From NCBI RefSeq assembly GCF_932294415.1, contig NC_065536.1:49476354-49540353 (forward strand): a stretch of 64,000 nucleotides of DNA, written 5' to 3'. Position numbers and translations under genes: made by a program. The notes beneath the pieces are model-generated. The model saw nothing but the letters and a program-made list of their open reading frames with translations, was not told the DNA's origin and made no database searches. Shown here piece after piece: positions 13,046-24,494 of the stretch (the stretch's first letter is position 1; each line of letters starts with the position of its first letter). This DNA comes from Quercus robur. Taxonomy: Eukaryota > Streptophyta > Magnoliopsida > Fagales > Fagaceae.

Positions 13046-15738
13046 TTGGCTCCGTTTCTAGACGAGGATGTCGCTTCGTCCTCCGTGCTCTTTTCATCCA
13101 ATATATATCTTCTCAGTTCCTTCCTCATTTTCTCCTATTTTATCATCGTTGATCTTCAAAGAAAGGGCTTGTTATTTCGAGAACTTCACTCATGTCATCT
13201 TGCTAACTTCGTTGCCTTCGTTCTTTTGCTGAAACTGTCACCTTTCAAGGAAATTTCTACTTTACTTGGTAGTCACCTTTTCCTTTATTTCATTCTATCT
13301 TTCATCTTTGTTTTTCTAGTTGATCGTTTACCTCTTTTAGAGAGGCCGTCAACTTAGGTTCTTAGAATACCTCTGTCGTTTGTAGGTAAATAGATGTCTA
13401 GAGAAGCAACAAGTGAGCAGTTGTCAGTCCGTGAGGGAACGGGCTACGACGAGGTCTTCCAAACAGGTCATGAGCCTAAGGAGGGCCTCTCCCGGTCGTC
13501 AGAAAGGGAAACGTCAGCCCATTCTCTTGACAAGGAAATGGAAAGTTGTGTTGGGGAGGGAGGTGAGGAAGAGATAGATGAGGGTGAAGATGAAGGTGAT
13601 GAGAGGAGAAGAGGATGACCGGGACGAGGGTGATGTTGACGAGAGAACCCTCGAAGTTGGAAGTTCAGGAAGCCTTGGGAATGGGCATACCCATCCATTT
13701 ATCCTCCCCAAAATGTGGACCGTTAATGACTTCTTGTCGATGATGACGGCTAACATTTTTAAGAATTTGAAGAATTGTTACCAAATCCCTGACCATATCC
13801 CAATTCGTCTCCTTGGGAAATTCGAGAAGTGCTATTCAGGGAAGACTACGAATGTCGGGATGTATGACGCTATATTCGCAACGGGACTTAGGTTGCCACT
13901 GATGGCATCGCACCATCAATTGGCTAATTTTTTTGGTTTATCTGTTAGCCAGATTGCCCCAAATGCCTGGAGGATCTTTATAGAGGCTGAGATTTTATGG
14001 GGTCATCTGAGTGGTGGGAAATGTCAGCTTTTGTTGGACGAGTTCTTTTATCACTACAAACCTCAGCACATCGTCTCATCCCAAGGAATATACCACTTCG
14101 TTGCACGGAAGAAAGGGTTAAGGCTCGTGTTCGACATGCCCGATTCTAATAGGAACTGGAAGGGTAGATACTTCTTCATTTAGGGGACGGATTGGGTATG
14201 CCGTCCAGAGGAGTGGGATACAAATGCCCCATGGTTTTGACAATACTTGGGGTATTGTCAAGGATTCAGGTTTAGCACCGTCAGTTTTTTCTTTAACTTT
14301 TCCATTTACTTGTTAAGTGTTTTAATGTCGTCGTTTTCCTTTCTCAGCCAACGTTCGTCCAATCATAACTGACAAGCGATAGGCCTTCATTCGTCGGGTC
14401 CTTGAAATTCTGTTTGAGCAGTGGAAGTGTAAGGATTTGATCACCCTCGATATGTTGCATGCATACTGTGGTGGTCCAGAGCCAACACCTATAGCTCGTA
14501 GACTAAATACCTATTCCCGTCGACGTAAGTATTTTTTAACTTTCTCCCGCCGTTTTTCTTTTTGTCGTCATTTGGTCTAACACTCATCACTTGTCCTTTG
14601 CAGAAATGGAGGCAACCAGGCAAAGGGCGCAGGTGAGGGCAGTTGCTACACGCAGGAAAGAAGAGGAGAAGAAGGCAAAGAGGAATGACGGGGCGTCCTC
14701 GTCAGCCCCTAAGACCATTGGAAAGGGGGTTCCTGAAAGGAAGGCTGATGGGAAGGACAACCGTCCTTCCAAGAAGGTGTCTGTCACCCCTGAGGATAAG
14801 CTCCCTAAGAAGCCGTCTCCTCCCAAGTCGAGCCACAGGGCAGACAAGAGACTAATGACAACGTCAGGCCTCGTCACTTAGGGATCTTATCGTCATCTCC
14901 TTACTCACAAGGACTACGCTATTGAGGTGATTGAGTCAATCATCAAGGATATGGACGTGGACCCTTATGCTGAGAAAATAACAGAGGAGCTGGGGGTGTC
15001 AGGCCTTTTTGACCTTGCCCAAGTACGTCTCTTCCTTTTTTCTTTCTTTCTTTTTTAATTTTTATTTATTCACTGCTTAATAGGTGACGGTTATTCTATT
15101 TGTAGGCGCTGATCCACATGAAGGCACTGCAAGATAGGAGTGTCGCCTAAGAAGGGGTGATTACTCGTCTGCGCAAGCGTAACGAGACTTTGACCGACAA
15201 GCAGGAGAAGTACAATGAGGCCCTTCATACTCTTAATAACGAGGTGAAGGAGCTAAGGGAGAAGCTGGAGGAGAAGGGTCGTTAGAAGAAGAAGGAGCAA
15301 GAAGCTAAAGCAACGGTAGAGAAAGAGCTGACGACCCTTCTTAAGCAGGTGGAGACGGCCAGGGCTGACGCCGTGAAGGAATTCAAGGATTCGCAGCCAT
15401 TCATTGATTCCTGCGTTTACTATGCTGACGGGTTTAAGGATTGCCTTAAACAGGTCTAGTCCATCTACCCTCACTTAGATTTATCCAAGGTCACCATGGA
15501 TGATCCCTTGCTGTCAACTCTTGTCGGCAACACTATCCTTGATGAAACCGACGACTCCACAAAATCGGAGCCTAATCCAAAAGATGATAGTGTCATCCTC
15601 GCTCAACCTGCCGCAAATCCTCTTGTCACCCCTTCGGTCCTGTCCACTAAGCCTCTGAATGTTGAGAATCCTCATGCTCAGGACGTTCAAGACAAAAATG
15701 AAGAGAATCCCCAGGACGTCCCGACCTCTTTGACTTAG
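13046..15738 (+). pseudogene. antisense gene (aORF) of the Tat element, putative gypsy-type transposon domain
   Basis: A spliced plus-strand gene, opposite to gag-pol. Coding starts about 13394 (MSREATSEQ), with an acidic Glu/Asp-rich N terminus. After a frameshift near 13600 comes a conserved segment (13680-14183) with FLSMMTANIFKNL, GMYDAIFATGLRLPL and HQLANFFGLSVSQIAPNAW, resembling the Pfam 'putative gypsy type transposon' domain (PF04195). Likely introns: 14526-14603 (GTAAGT...TTTGCAG) and 15020-15105 (GTACGT...TTTGTAG). The later part is Lys/Glu-rich and coiled-coil-like (14600-15440), and the C-terminal tail (15496-15738) is Ser/Pro/Asp-rich. Stops such as the TAG at 14181 and the frameshift mark it as decayed. 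Its function in Tat elements is not established. Confidence 0.75.
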
Positions 15739-16079
15739 CTTTTTATTTTTTGAATGATAATCTCATTGTATATTTAGTCTAACTTTCAAACAATGTTGAT
15801 GCCCCTTTGTTTTTGGGCCCTTTTTGTAAAGACCTTATTTTATGTATGGTATACTTTTTACATCCGTCACTTTTTTGTGTGTGTTGATATTGATATATGT
15901 ATGCTCTTGTATGCAAGAGGGTTTAGGATGAATCCGTCAACCATGACAAAGACCTCGTCCTACTTGAGGACAAAATAAGAAACTCGTCTTCTTGTCTTTA
16001 ATAAATTAAGGCATCAAACTTAATAAGTCTTAACAATGAACTCGTCTGCTAGTGGGTTCTTGCAATAAACTCATCCATT

Positions 16080-16500
16080 TGGAGGATTAATAATTTTAAC
16101 AAACCCCTAAGGTATCCGGAACTCGTCCATTTATGGACCTAATAATGAATTCGTCCACTTGTGGACTTAATCACGAACTCATTGGAGGAACTCATCTATT
16201 TGTGGACTTAATAATGAACTCGTCCACTTGTGGACTTAATCATGAATCCATCCACTTGTGGACTTAATAATATTAACTCATTCTCATGGGATGAACTCAT
16301 CTAGCTATGGACTTAATCATGGATTCGTTCACTTGTGAACTTAATAATATTAACTAATCCTCATGGGATGAACTCGTCCACTTATGGACTTAATCATAAA
16401 TCCATCCACTTGTGGACTTAATAATATTAACTCATCCTCATGGGATGAACTCGTCCAGTTATGGACTTAATCATGGATTCATCCACTTGTGGACTTAAAC
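16080..16500. repeat. palindromic minisatellite between the converging ends of aORF and pol
   Basis: About a dozen imperfect copies of a roughly 31-bp unit built on the palindrome GTCCACTTGTGGAC followed by TTAATAATGA or TTAATCATGA. Pairs are joined into about 77-bp higher-order units that include TTAACTCATCCTCATGGGA (16210-16500). Confidence 0.85.
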
Positions 16501-16576
16501 ATGTAGAAACAGATAAATATGCCAATCATATCTGAATAAACTCCTCTTATTATATGATAAATGCATGCATACGTAG

Positions 16577-16637
<61 letters not shown>
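16577..16637. repeat. poly-A run of about 61 bases
   Basis: An uninterrupted A tract just beyond the palindromic minisatellite and before the end of the integrase region (T tract on the pol strand). Homopolymers this long are assembly-sensitive. Confidence 0.95.
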
Positions 16638-16639
<2 letters not shown>

Positions 16640-16847
16640 AACCCTTGCTCTTTAGGCTTAAAAAGTATTGTAGTGAAAAAATAACTAAAATAAATTGGAA
16701 AATGAGGAGTGTCACTCTTTATGCTATCTACTGGTAGTATTTTCGGAGATGCTTGGCGTTCCATGGGTGGTACAATTTCTATTTATCTAGCGTCTCCAAG
16801 TGATAGGTGCATTTCCTCTGCCATAACGTGATTTTGTAAGTTCCCTC

Positions 16848-17866
16848 CTAGTTAGGGCCGAGCTTTCCTTGGGTGGGGTCTCTAGCGACGACCACTACCT
16901 TCCTCAAGATGAGGTCTCCAATCTTGAAATCTCTGTGTCTGACTCGGGATTTGTAGTGCTTGGCCATGAGGTCTTGATAACGTGCGAGTCTTTGCTCAGC
17001 TGTCGCCCTGATTTCATCTAGTAGATCGAGCTGTAGGTGTATAGCCACGTCATTCTTTCTTTCATCGTGATTATCCACCCTGTAGCTTGTGAGTCCGACC
17101 TCTATTGGATGACTGTCTCGCTTCCATATGCTAGTCAAAATGGTGTCTCTCTTGTAGGTGTCCTGGCTCTTGTTCTATATGTTCATAGTATGCTTGGTAG
17201 CTTTTTTAGCCATACACTTTTTGCTCCCTCGAGCCAAGTCTTAATGATTTTAAGCAAAGATCGGTTCGTGACCTCAACCTGCCTGTTGGCTTATGGGTGA
17301 GCTGGGGAGGAATAATGGTTCTTAATTCCCAACTGTGAGCAAAAATCCCTGAAGGAGTCGTTGCTGAACTGTTTCCCGTTATCTGAGACCAAGACTCTGG
17401 GGATCCCATACCTGCAAACGATGTTTCTCTAGATGAAACTTCTCACATTCTTCTCTGTAATGGTAGCCAAGGCTTCTGTTTCTACCCATTTAGTGAAATA
17501 GTCTATACCGATTATAAGGAATTCCAGCTGTCGCATTGCTGTTGGGAGTGGACCCATGATGTCGAGTCCCCATTGAGCGAATGGCCATAAGGCCGTCATC
17601 AGGGTCAGTTCTTCCGTTGGCTATTTGATGACGTTGCTGAACCTTTGACATTTGTCGCAGGCTTTGACATAAGTCTAGGCGTCCTTCTGCCTAGTAGGCC
17701 AATAATATCCAGCTCGAATTAGTTTATGTACCAATGACTGCGACCCTGAGTGGTTGCCGTAGATCCCTTTGTGTACTTCTCTCATGACATAATCTGCTTC
17801 TTCTAGGCTTAAACACCTTAGGTATGGGCGGGAGAAGCCTCTCTTGTACAAGACGTCCCTTATCAT
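16848..17866 (-). pseudogene. integrase region of the Tat element
   Basis: Reading from 17866 down: an H2C2-type zinc-binding segment with MREVHKGIYGNHSG and a following CDKCQ; a core with WGLDIMGP (first Asp), LVSDNGKQF (second Asp) and RQVEVTNR (Glu) as the DDE triad; then a C-terminal part with KIGDLILRKV (about 16890). Several in-frame stops and frame changes split it, for example stops after WPTRQKDA and after VRSFI. In a live element this enzyme would insert the cDNA into chromosomes; this copy cannot. Confidence 0.85.
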
Positions 17867-17872
17867 AACGAA

Positions 17873-18483
17873 TCATGCTGCTTGGACCTTCAGCTTCCTT
17901 GTGGCTTCCTTACCGTCTGGTAATGCGTCGTTTTTCAAGTAGGAGACTAATGGCGTGGTCCAGTTGCTTTCAAAGCTAACCTCCTTTATATCGACGGGAT
18001 GTATTAATGGTGAAAACTGAACAAAAGAAAGTACCTTGTCGGGGAGGATCATGTGTTCTACTAATGCGGCCTTGGCAAGACGGTCAGTTCGCTCATTCTC
18101 TCTTCTGGGGATTTGAACAATCTTGGCCTGTAAGTCCTCTACCCTTCTCTTTACTTGCTCTAGGTACTTCTTCATCCTTTCTCCCTTACATTCATAATCC
18201 CTGTTTACTTGGTTAGTGACGACTTAGGAGTTGCAATGAATAACCATGCTCACGGCCCCTACCACTTTAGCGAGATCTAGTCTTGCCACCAAAGCTTCAT
18301 ACTTTGCTTCATTGTTGGTAGTAGGGAAGTCGAGACAAACCATGCATTCAATCTCATCCCCTTCCGGAGAATGAAGCACAATACCCGCTCCCCCAACTTG
18401 TCGGTTGGACGATTCGTCAGTATATATTCTCCACCGAGGATACTTTTCTGCCTCTTAGCTCTCTTCATTAGTGAACTCCACAA
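17873..18483 (-). pseudogene. second (archaeal-type) RNase H domain of the Tat element
   Basis: Contains the series DGSSN, GGAGIVL, TTNNEAKYEAL and, near the end, PRRENERTDRLAKAAL. These are the spaced acidic and Asn/Glu motifs of the additional RNase H found in Tat-branch elements between the RT-linked RNase H and integrase. Stops interrupt it, including one inside the segment near 18225. Confidence 0.8.
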
Positions 18484-18529
18484 TGAAGTCAGCGACTACC
18501 TGCCCTTTAATGACACTACATGGTCGATA

Positions 18530-19700
18530 CTATATGTCAAACTCACTCAACTCTATTACCCATAGTGCCATTCGTCCAGCAGCTTCAGGATTGCTCATTG
18601 CTCGTCTTAAGGGCTTGTCAGTGAGGACAATCATTGTGTGGGCTTGGAAGTACGGCTTGAGCTTGCAGGCTGCTGTAACCAAAGTGAAGGTGAGCTTCTC
18701 CATCAATGGGTACCTCTCCTCTACACCACGAAGTGCTCGGCTAGCATAATACACGGGTTTTTGCACCTTGTCTTCTTCTCTGATCAAGTTGATGGTGGCC
18801 AGGGATACAACCAAATAATGGAATAATTCTTCCCCTGGTTTTGAGGGACTCAACAATGGCGGGGAAGAGAGGTAGGCCTTCAAGTCCTCGAACGCTTGCT
18901 GACATTCGACCATTCACTCAAAAGACTTCTTCAACATGCAAAAGAAAGGTAGACACTTATCTGTTGCTCTGGACACGAACCTATTAAGCGTGGCTATCTT
19001 GCCGTTAAAGCTTTGTACTTTCTTTCACGTTCTTAGGGGGTGCCATTTCTATTACGGCCCGGATCTTGTCCGAGTTAGCCTCAATACCTCTCTGGGACAC
19101 CATGAACCCTAGGAACTTTCCTGTCGTCACTCCGAAAGCACACTTGCCTGGATTGAGCTTCATGTTGTAAGAATGAAAGGTGTAAAATGTTTCCCTGAGA
19201 TCCTCCAAGTGATCGTCCTCCCTTTGGCTTTTTACCAGCATGCCGTCAACGTAAACCTAGACATTTCTTCTAATTTGATTTGCGAACATCTTGTTCATAA
19301 GCCTCTGATATGTCGCACCCGCGTTTTTTAGGCCAAATGGCATTACTTTATAGCAGAAGAGGCCTTGGCTGGTAACGAACGAAGTCTTCTCCTGATCTGC
19401 TTCGTCCATTCTAATCTGGTTGTAACCTAAAAAACCATCCATAAAGCTTAATAACTGGTGTTGAGCCGTAGAGTCAACTAAGACGTCGACCCGCAAGAGG
19501 GGCTAGCTATCTTTGGGGCATGCTTTGTTCAAGTCTGTGAAGTATATGCACATCCTCCATCTCCCGTTGGCTTTCTTGACCATCACAACATTTGCCAGCC
19601 AGTCGGGGTAGTAAACTTCCCTGATGAAGTTTGCCTCTTATAGCTTGTGGACTTCTTCCGCTATAGCTTGGTCTCGTTTTGGGACGAACACCTGCTTCTT
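18530..19700 (-). pseudogene. reverse transcriptase and RT-linked RNase H of the Tat element
   Basis: Canonical blocks are visible in order: WRMCIYFTDLNKACPKDS-like sequence (about 19520-19570), LLSFMDGFLGYNQI, TSFVTSQGLFCYKVMPFG, then the catalytic loop reading YVDGML (YVDDML expected), FLGFMVSQRGIEAN, and the RNase H part VYYASRALRGVEERYP. Stops occur before the catalytic loop and in the upstream block. The loss of one of the paired active-site aspartates would abolish polymerase activity on its own. Confidence 0.88.
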
Positions 19701-20177
19701 ATGACAGATGGGTGGAAAGGAGGGCGACATATTCAACCTGTGCACCATGACTGAGGGGTCGATTCATGGCATGTCTTCATGGCTCCAAGCAAATACATCC
19801 CGATTATCTTTGAGAAAACTTGTGAGTGCTGGGCGGACCATCGGGCTGGCAAGGGTGCTAATCCTGGTTGTTCTATCAGTCTTGGAGTCGTCGAGAAGTT
19901 TCTCTTCAAGCCTTTCAATGAGTTTTGCCACTATCCATTGCCCTTCTATGTTCATTGTCTGTAAGTAGTCGTCCATTTCCAACATTGCTACGTAACACTC
20001 GTGTGCAGCCACTTGGTCTCCACGTACTTCTCCTACTCCGTATTCGGTGGAAAATTTGATCATTAGGTGGTAGGTTGAAGCTACGGCCTTTCATGAGTTG
20101 AGGGTAGGTCGTCCGATGATGGCATTATAGGCAGAAGAGCAGTCAACAACAAGGAATATGACGTCTATAGTGATTTG

Positions 20178-20576
20178 CTAAGGATAATCATCAACCGTAA
20201 TGGGCAGCGTGACTGCGCCGAGGGGGTATACTTTAGTTCCTCTAAACCCAATGAGTGGGACGTTGGTCGAGACCAGTCGTTCTCTGTCAATCCTCATTTG
20301 CTGGAACGCCGGGTAGTAGGGGATATCAGCAGAGCTTCCGTTGTCGACCAAAACCCAATTCATGTTGTAATCTCCAATCTGTATGCTAACGACGAGTGCA
20401 TCATCATACGGGTGGTGGAGACGTAGAGCATCTTCTTCTGAGAATTCGATGATGGGTTTATCGATCCGCGCCATTTTTGGGATGAAACCCATTAGTTGGA
20501 CATTCAAAACCATCCTGAGATAGGTCTTACGGGCTTTTTTGGACGACCCAATGGCCGTTGTACCTCCTACAATCAT
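20178..20576 (-). pseudogene. retropepsin-type protease region of the Tat element
   Basis: Holds VLVDNGSSADI, the form of the protease active-site motif usual in Tat elements, followed by YPAFQQM and further on LIGFRGTKVYPLGAV. The open frame is 132 codons. It sits between gag and RT, as expected of a gypsy element. The adjoining segment 19764-20063 continues the same polyprotein as a linker. Confidence 0.8.
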
Positions 20577-21004
20577 TCTTATATCTCTTATGGGCGTCTA
20601 GGGCACTCGTTCTCCCGTCAGGGAACCTGGTCTTGAAGTGGTTCTGCTTTCTCCTTGCTGACAAACTTCTACAACTTTCCTTACTTGATGAGAGTTTCAA
20701 TTTATTGCTTCAAGTCGTAGTAGTCGGCTGTGTCATGACCGTGATCACAGTGGAAGCGGCAGTACTTATCACTAAACCTTTTATTAAGATCTCCGTTCAG
20801 CTTGCCAGGAAAGGTCAGGGCTCATTCGTCCTTGATTTTCATTAAGACATGGTCGATCGGGGCAGTCAGCGGGGTGAAGCTCATGAACTTCCCTATAGGG
20901 GGCTAGGAGCGCTTGTCCTCCCCCCGTTCTTCGATCCTAGCCATCTTTTGCCCCCTATCTTACTATATGTCTTCCTGTCTTTCCCTCTTCTTGGGTTTCT
21001 CTTC

Positions 21005-21946
21005 TCAAGCCAGAAGTGCGTCTTCCGTGTTCATGTACTTAGTCGCCCTATAAAGCACATCTGACATAGTCTTTAGGTCGTTCTTATATAGAGAAAATAG
21101 GAAATTACACTTCCGTAGCTCATTCGTGAATGCAGCCACAAGTATCTTGTCGTTAACTTCATCGATTAAGAGTGCCTCTTTGTTAAAGCGGGCTATGTAA
21201 GACCTCAGTTTCTTATCCTCCTGTTGCTTAATGCTCATCAGGCACGCAATGGACTTCTTATACCTGTGCCCCCCGATAAAGTGCAAAGCAAACTAGGCAC
21301 TTAATTCCTTAAAGGTACCAATGGAGTTGGGAGTCAACCTGCTAAATCTTTGCGGGACCCTTCAGCGTAGTGGAGAAGGTCCTGCACATGATCTCATCTG
21401 CCACCGCCTGAAGATCCATCAGGGTCTTGAAAGACTCCAAGTGATCTAGGGGGTCCTTGGATCTGTCATAACTTTCCACCTGTGACATGCGAAACTTCGG
21501 CGGAAGAGGGAACAAAGTGACGAACGCAGTGAATGGCGAATCAGTTTGATGGACCAAGTCATCGAGGTCGCTAGACACTCGTCCTCTAAAGGCGTTCATC
21601 ATAAAGTCCATCCATTCCTTCATCATTTGCATCTCTGCGACTATGTGAGATGGGGCTATATCTATGACAGATGGACGACTCGTGTCCTGTTATTTTGGTC
21701 TGCATGGGGCGTTGCTACCTTCCGGCCCTTCTTGGTTCTTTCTCTCAGCGCTGGTACCTTCTTGGTCTTCCTCCTGTGTGTTAAGCTTCGTGTTCTTTTG
21801 GTGCAACTACTCTTCCAAACTATGGTTTTTCTTGGTGAGGCGCTCCACAGCAGCGGCGAGAGTTTGAACCTATCTCTCGAAGGCGGTTGTTTGTGGTTCG
21901 TCTCCTTGAACATTTTGGTGGTCGCCATCGAGCGAGTAAGTACCAT
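21005..21946 (-). pseudogene. gag region of the Tat element
   Basis: Three open pieces in different frames, 21946-21662, 21632-21342 and 21286-21005. Recognisable gag blocks are PFTAFVTLFPLPPKFRMSQ, YDRSKDPLDHLESFKTLM, then GGHRYKKSIACLMSIKQ, RSYIARFNKEALL and LVAAFTNEL. The first piece is Lys/Arg/Ser-rich, as in Tat gag N termini. At least one frameshift and two stops separate the pieces. The putative start (21946) lies 68 bp inside the 5' LTR. Confidence 0.82.
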
Positions 21947-21993
21947 ACAACTCTTTGTCCGGGAAGCGATAGTATAACTTAAAAGTCACAAGG

Positions 21994-22013
21994 TTCCCAC
22001 AAACGATGCCAAC
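21994..22013 (-). other. primer binding site candidate
   Basis: Immediately inside the 5' LTR, read on the minus strand: GTTGGCATCGTTTGTGGGAA. It resembles the TGGCGCCGT-type tRNA-primer sites of plant gypsy elements, with two substitutions; I cannot say which tRNA. Confidence 0.55.
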
Positions 22014-22646
22014 TGATGATGCTGAAAATCGTCAGTAAGTTACACAGTCCTCACGTGCTCAAGACAACACCTACAAAACAAAAACAAGAAAGACCTTAGG
22101 AGAGTACCAGTATGGTACCAGCCAAAAACACTCCGAAAGTTAAGTTAGAGAACTTTCACAACTCTAGAGTGCCAGAACTGGGGGAATTATACATACCTTG
22201 GGTCTTGGGGTGTTTATAGTAGCATGGGATTGATATTCGTTCCTTGGCTTAGAAGATCTTTCCTTGTGGGAGAGATCTTCTTTAATTCAGGTATCTTACG
22301 AGATCTTTTCCTTATAGGACTCTCTTGATTAGGGTTAAGCGCGGGGCATAAGATATTTCCTTATATGCTTATGCGTGGAGACCAAGCCATGTTAGCCTCA
22401 TCAAAGGTTCGTTTATCCTCTTCAGCTTCCCCCCGTCAGCTTCATATTTCGTCAATATATTCTAGTTGTCTCATTCAAATGTTTGTTGTCTTCAAGGTGT
22501 AGTCGTCAGCTTTGAGGTGGAATCGTCGACTTTCATTCTATCGTTGTTAGGTTGTGAACGTGTAAGCGAGGCTAATGAGTTTATTAGGACCGTCGCTTTC
22601 GCCTAATATGGATGACTTCATCAAAACCACATAATTACCCTTATCA
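22014..22646 (-). repeat. 5' LTR of the Tat-type element
   Basis: 633 bp, TG...CA, alignable over its length with 12264-12872. It carries an extra 20-odd bases near 22350-22375 relative to the other LTR. Most substitutions are C/T or G/A, as expected after long methylation. Confidence 0.92.
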
Positions 22647-22745
22647 ATAACACATCATGCAAAATAATGTTTCCTATTCTTCTTTCCTTTTTCTTATTTA
22701 CTTTTTAATTAATTTTTTTTATACAAGCGATAATGTGAAAATAGA

Positions 22746-23234
22746 ATGGAGTTACTTAGGCTTAGCTCAGCTTTAGAACCTCAAGAGGCATTAAAATCTT
22801 TCAGAAGTAGTGATCTTTGTTTGTTGGTAAAGAATTTCTATCCACAAGATTTCACAGATTATGACAAACAAGTGTTGGAGAATGAGCTTTATCATTTTGA
22901 GCATAATGTAGTCCGAGATCTAGAGGTCAAAAAATTGAACAGTTTATCTGAGTTGTGCCAATGGTTAGTGAAAACTGGAAACTCAGAACACTACAAACTT
23001 GTTTATAGAATGGTAAGACTTGTGCTTACTCTTCCAGTTTCTACTGCTACTACAGAGCGAGCATTTTCGGCTATTAAAGTTGTCAAAACTAACCTTCGAA
23101 ACAAAATGGAAAATGATTTTTTGACGGACTCTTTAATGTTATACATTGAAAAGGATATAGCTTCGACATTTAGTTTGGATTCAATCATAGATGATTTTGA
23201 AGATTTGAAAGAGCGTCGAGTTCCCTTTTCATAG
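22746..23234 (+). pseudogene. hAT transposase C-terminal fragment (HAT dimerisation domain)
   Basis: An open frame of 162 codons with the C-terminal hAT dimerisation signature: LSELCQWLVKT, then LVLTLPVSTATTERAFSAIK, then MENDFLTDSLMLYIEKDI. It corresponds only to the last fifth or so of a TTF-type/zinc-finger-MYM-like hAT transposase. The DDE catalytic core and zinc finger are absent, and the ATG at 22746 is almost certainly internal. It is the right half of the hAT remnant whose left end is at 12015-12263. Confidence 0.85.
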
Positions 23235-23859
23235 ATGATTGTATTAAGAAATAATAGTGTTTCGTATATTTTGTTTTTGTTGGTAGATGATTGTATCTTA
23301 ATAAATTAAGAAACAATGATTTTTGGGTATTTGTCTTGGTTGATAGTTTATTAATACTATATGATCTTGGTTGATTTTTGTAGGATAAACCAAATGTTAG
23401 GCAGTGTTTGGGAAAACCTGTAATTTAATATCTTTTATTAAGTTATTGGAAAATTCTTAGTTTACACTATACTTGCAGTATAAGATTTATGTTATTAGCA
23501 TAATGTAAACCTATAATTGCTCAAAATAATTTGTTCAAATAAATGGGGAAATCAAGAGGATACGTCTCTCCCTCATAGGGAATCTATTAAGGAGACCCCT
23601 TCAAACTTACCTCTCTTCTGTGCGTAGATCGCCGTTCAACTTCATTGAGGAGAGTAAAAGGTAGAAAAAAAAATTGATGGGTTAGCGATTAGCATCATCT
23701 TAAGTGAAGATACTACAAATATTATATTCAAAATTTTTGGAAATCCTACTACTATATATGAAGCACCTTCTGGTCTAAAAGTAGCTAGAGAAAAGATATC
23801 TTTATTTTTTAATGGAAATACACACAGCAAGCAACAGATGCTGATCAAAAACAAGATAG

Positions 23860-24200
23860 AAGTACAAGAAATAAAACAAACCCAGAAGTGGTATGGGACG
23901 AGTTAAAGATAACAGGCTTAAATATGAATTGTTTTTGTTGGTACTTGGTTGCATGGAAGATTTGGTACATCAAATGTAAACTCACACACGAGCGTAGGAG
24001 AAAGGAAGCATGTAAATTGACGGAGGAAGCTACAAAAGTACTAAGAAGAATATTTTCGAAAGGAAAGTAAGATGAAGTGGCACAATCTCTGAACTGGGAC
24101 CAGATTATTTTCAAAGGTGATGCAAAGGCTTGTTTCGATCCTATATCGACCAGACTTAACTCCCAATTAACTATACAGGCTATCAGCATCATGATCAGTA
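23860..24200 (+). pseudogene. LINE 3' fragment (RNase H-like part)
   Basis: Reads VAWKIWYIKCKLTHE, a Lys/Glu-rich link, then after a stop SLNWDQIIFKGDAKACFD. This order (WxIWxxRN-type segment, then the second RNase H strand with 'EGDSxxC') is that of the C terminus of plant L1-type LINE polyproteins. It is only about 110 codons long and broken by a stop near 24070. Confidence 0.55.
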
Positions 24201-24205
24201 ATGTG

Positions 24206-24413
24206 TCAAGTTTAAGTGTGAGTTTAGATAGCACGTTTGTGCATTTCAGTGCGTCTAATTTTTTTTTAGTGGGTCCATGTGTACTGTTCACAGACCCACA
24301 AAAGTCAGCAAATAAGTTTGGGTCCCACCATATTATTTGCACCTTTAAAAAATTATTTTGCTACAATATTTTTAGCAATAAGTTTTCAATTTTCAGAAGT
24401 GGTATCCAATGCC
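24206..24413. mobile_element. PIF/Harbinger-like MITE of the GTTTGGAT family
   Basis: Begins near TTAAGTGTGAGTTTAGATAGC and ends GGTATCCAATGCCC. The inside matches the copies at 41356-41572 and 46692-46910 (GTGTACTGTTCACAGACCC, AAAATTATTTTGCTAC, TTTTCAATTTTCAGAAGT). Confidence 0.6.
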
Positions 24414-24494
24414 CAAAGCAGTTTTAATGGCAAGGTGAAGGGTTTCCAAAAGAAGTTTTTAAAGGAAGTTAGGGCTCATTACCATAATCTGCAG

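Larger units (their letters stand above)
12264..22646 (-). mobile_element. complete but dead Ty3/gypsy Tat-type LTR retrotransposon
   Basis: About 10.4 kb with LTRs at both ends, flanked by the perfect 5-bp target duplication ATAAC (12259-12263 and 22647-22651). Gag and pol lie on the minus strand in the order gag, protease, RT, RNase H, second RNase H, integrase. The extra RNase H and the antisense plus-strand gene between pol and the 3' LTR fit the Tat branch. Every open frame is broken by stops or frameshifts, and the RT catalytic motif reads YVDG. The LTRs differ at roughly a tenth of positions by eye, mostly transitions, so the insertion is not recent. It sits inside a hAT remnant. Confidence 0.93.

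Noticed and set aside
20175-21977. Plus-strand open frames across gag/protease
   Set aside because: Shadows of the minus-strand polyprotein; no recognisable domain.
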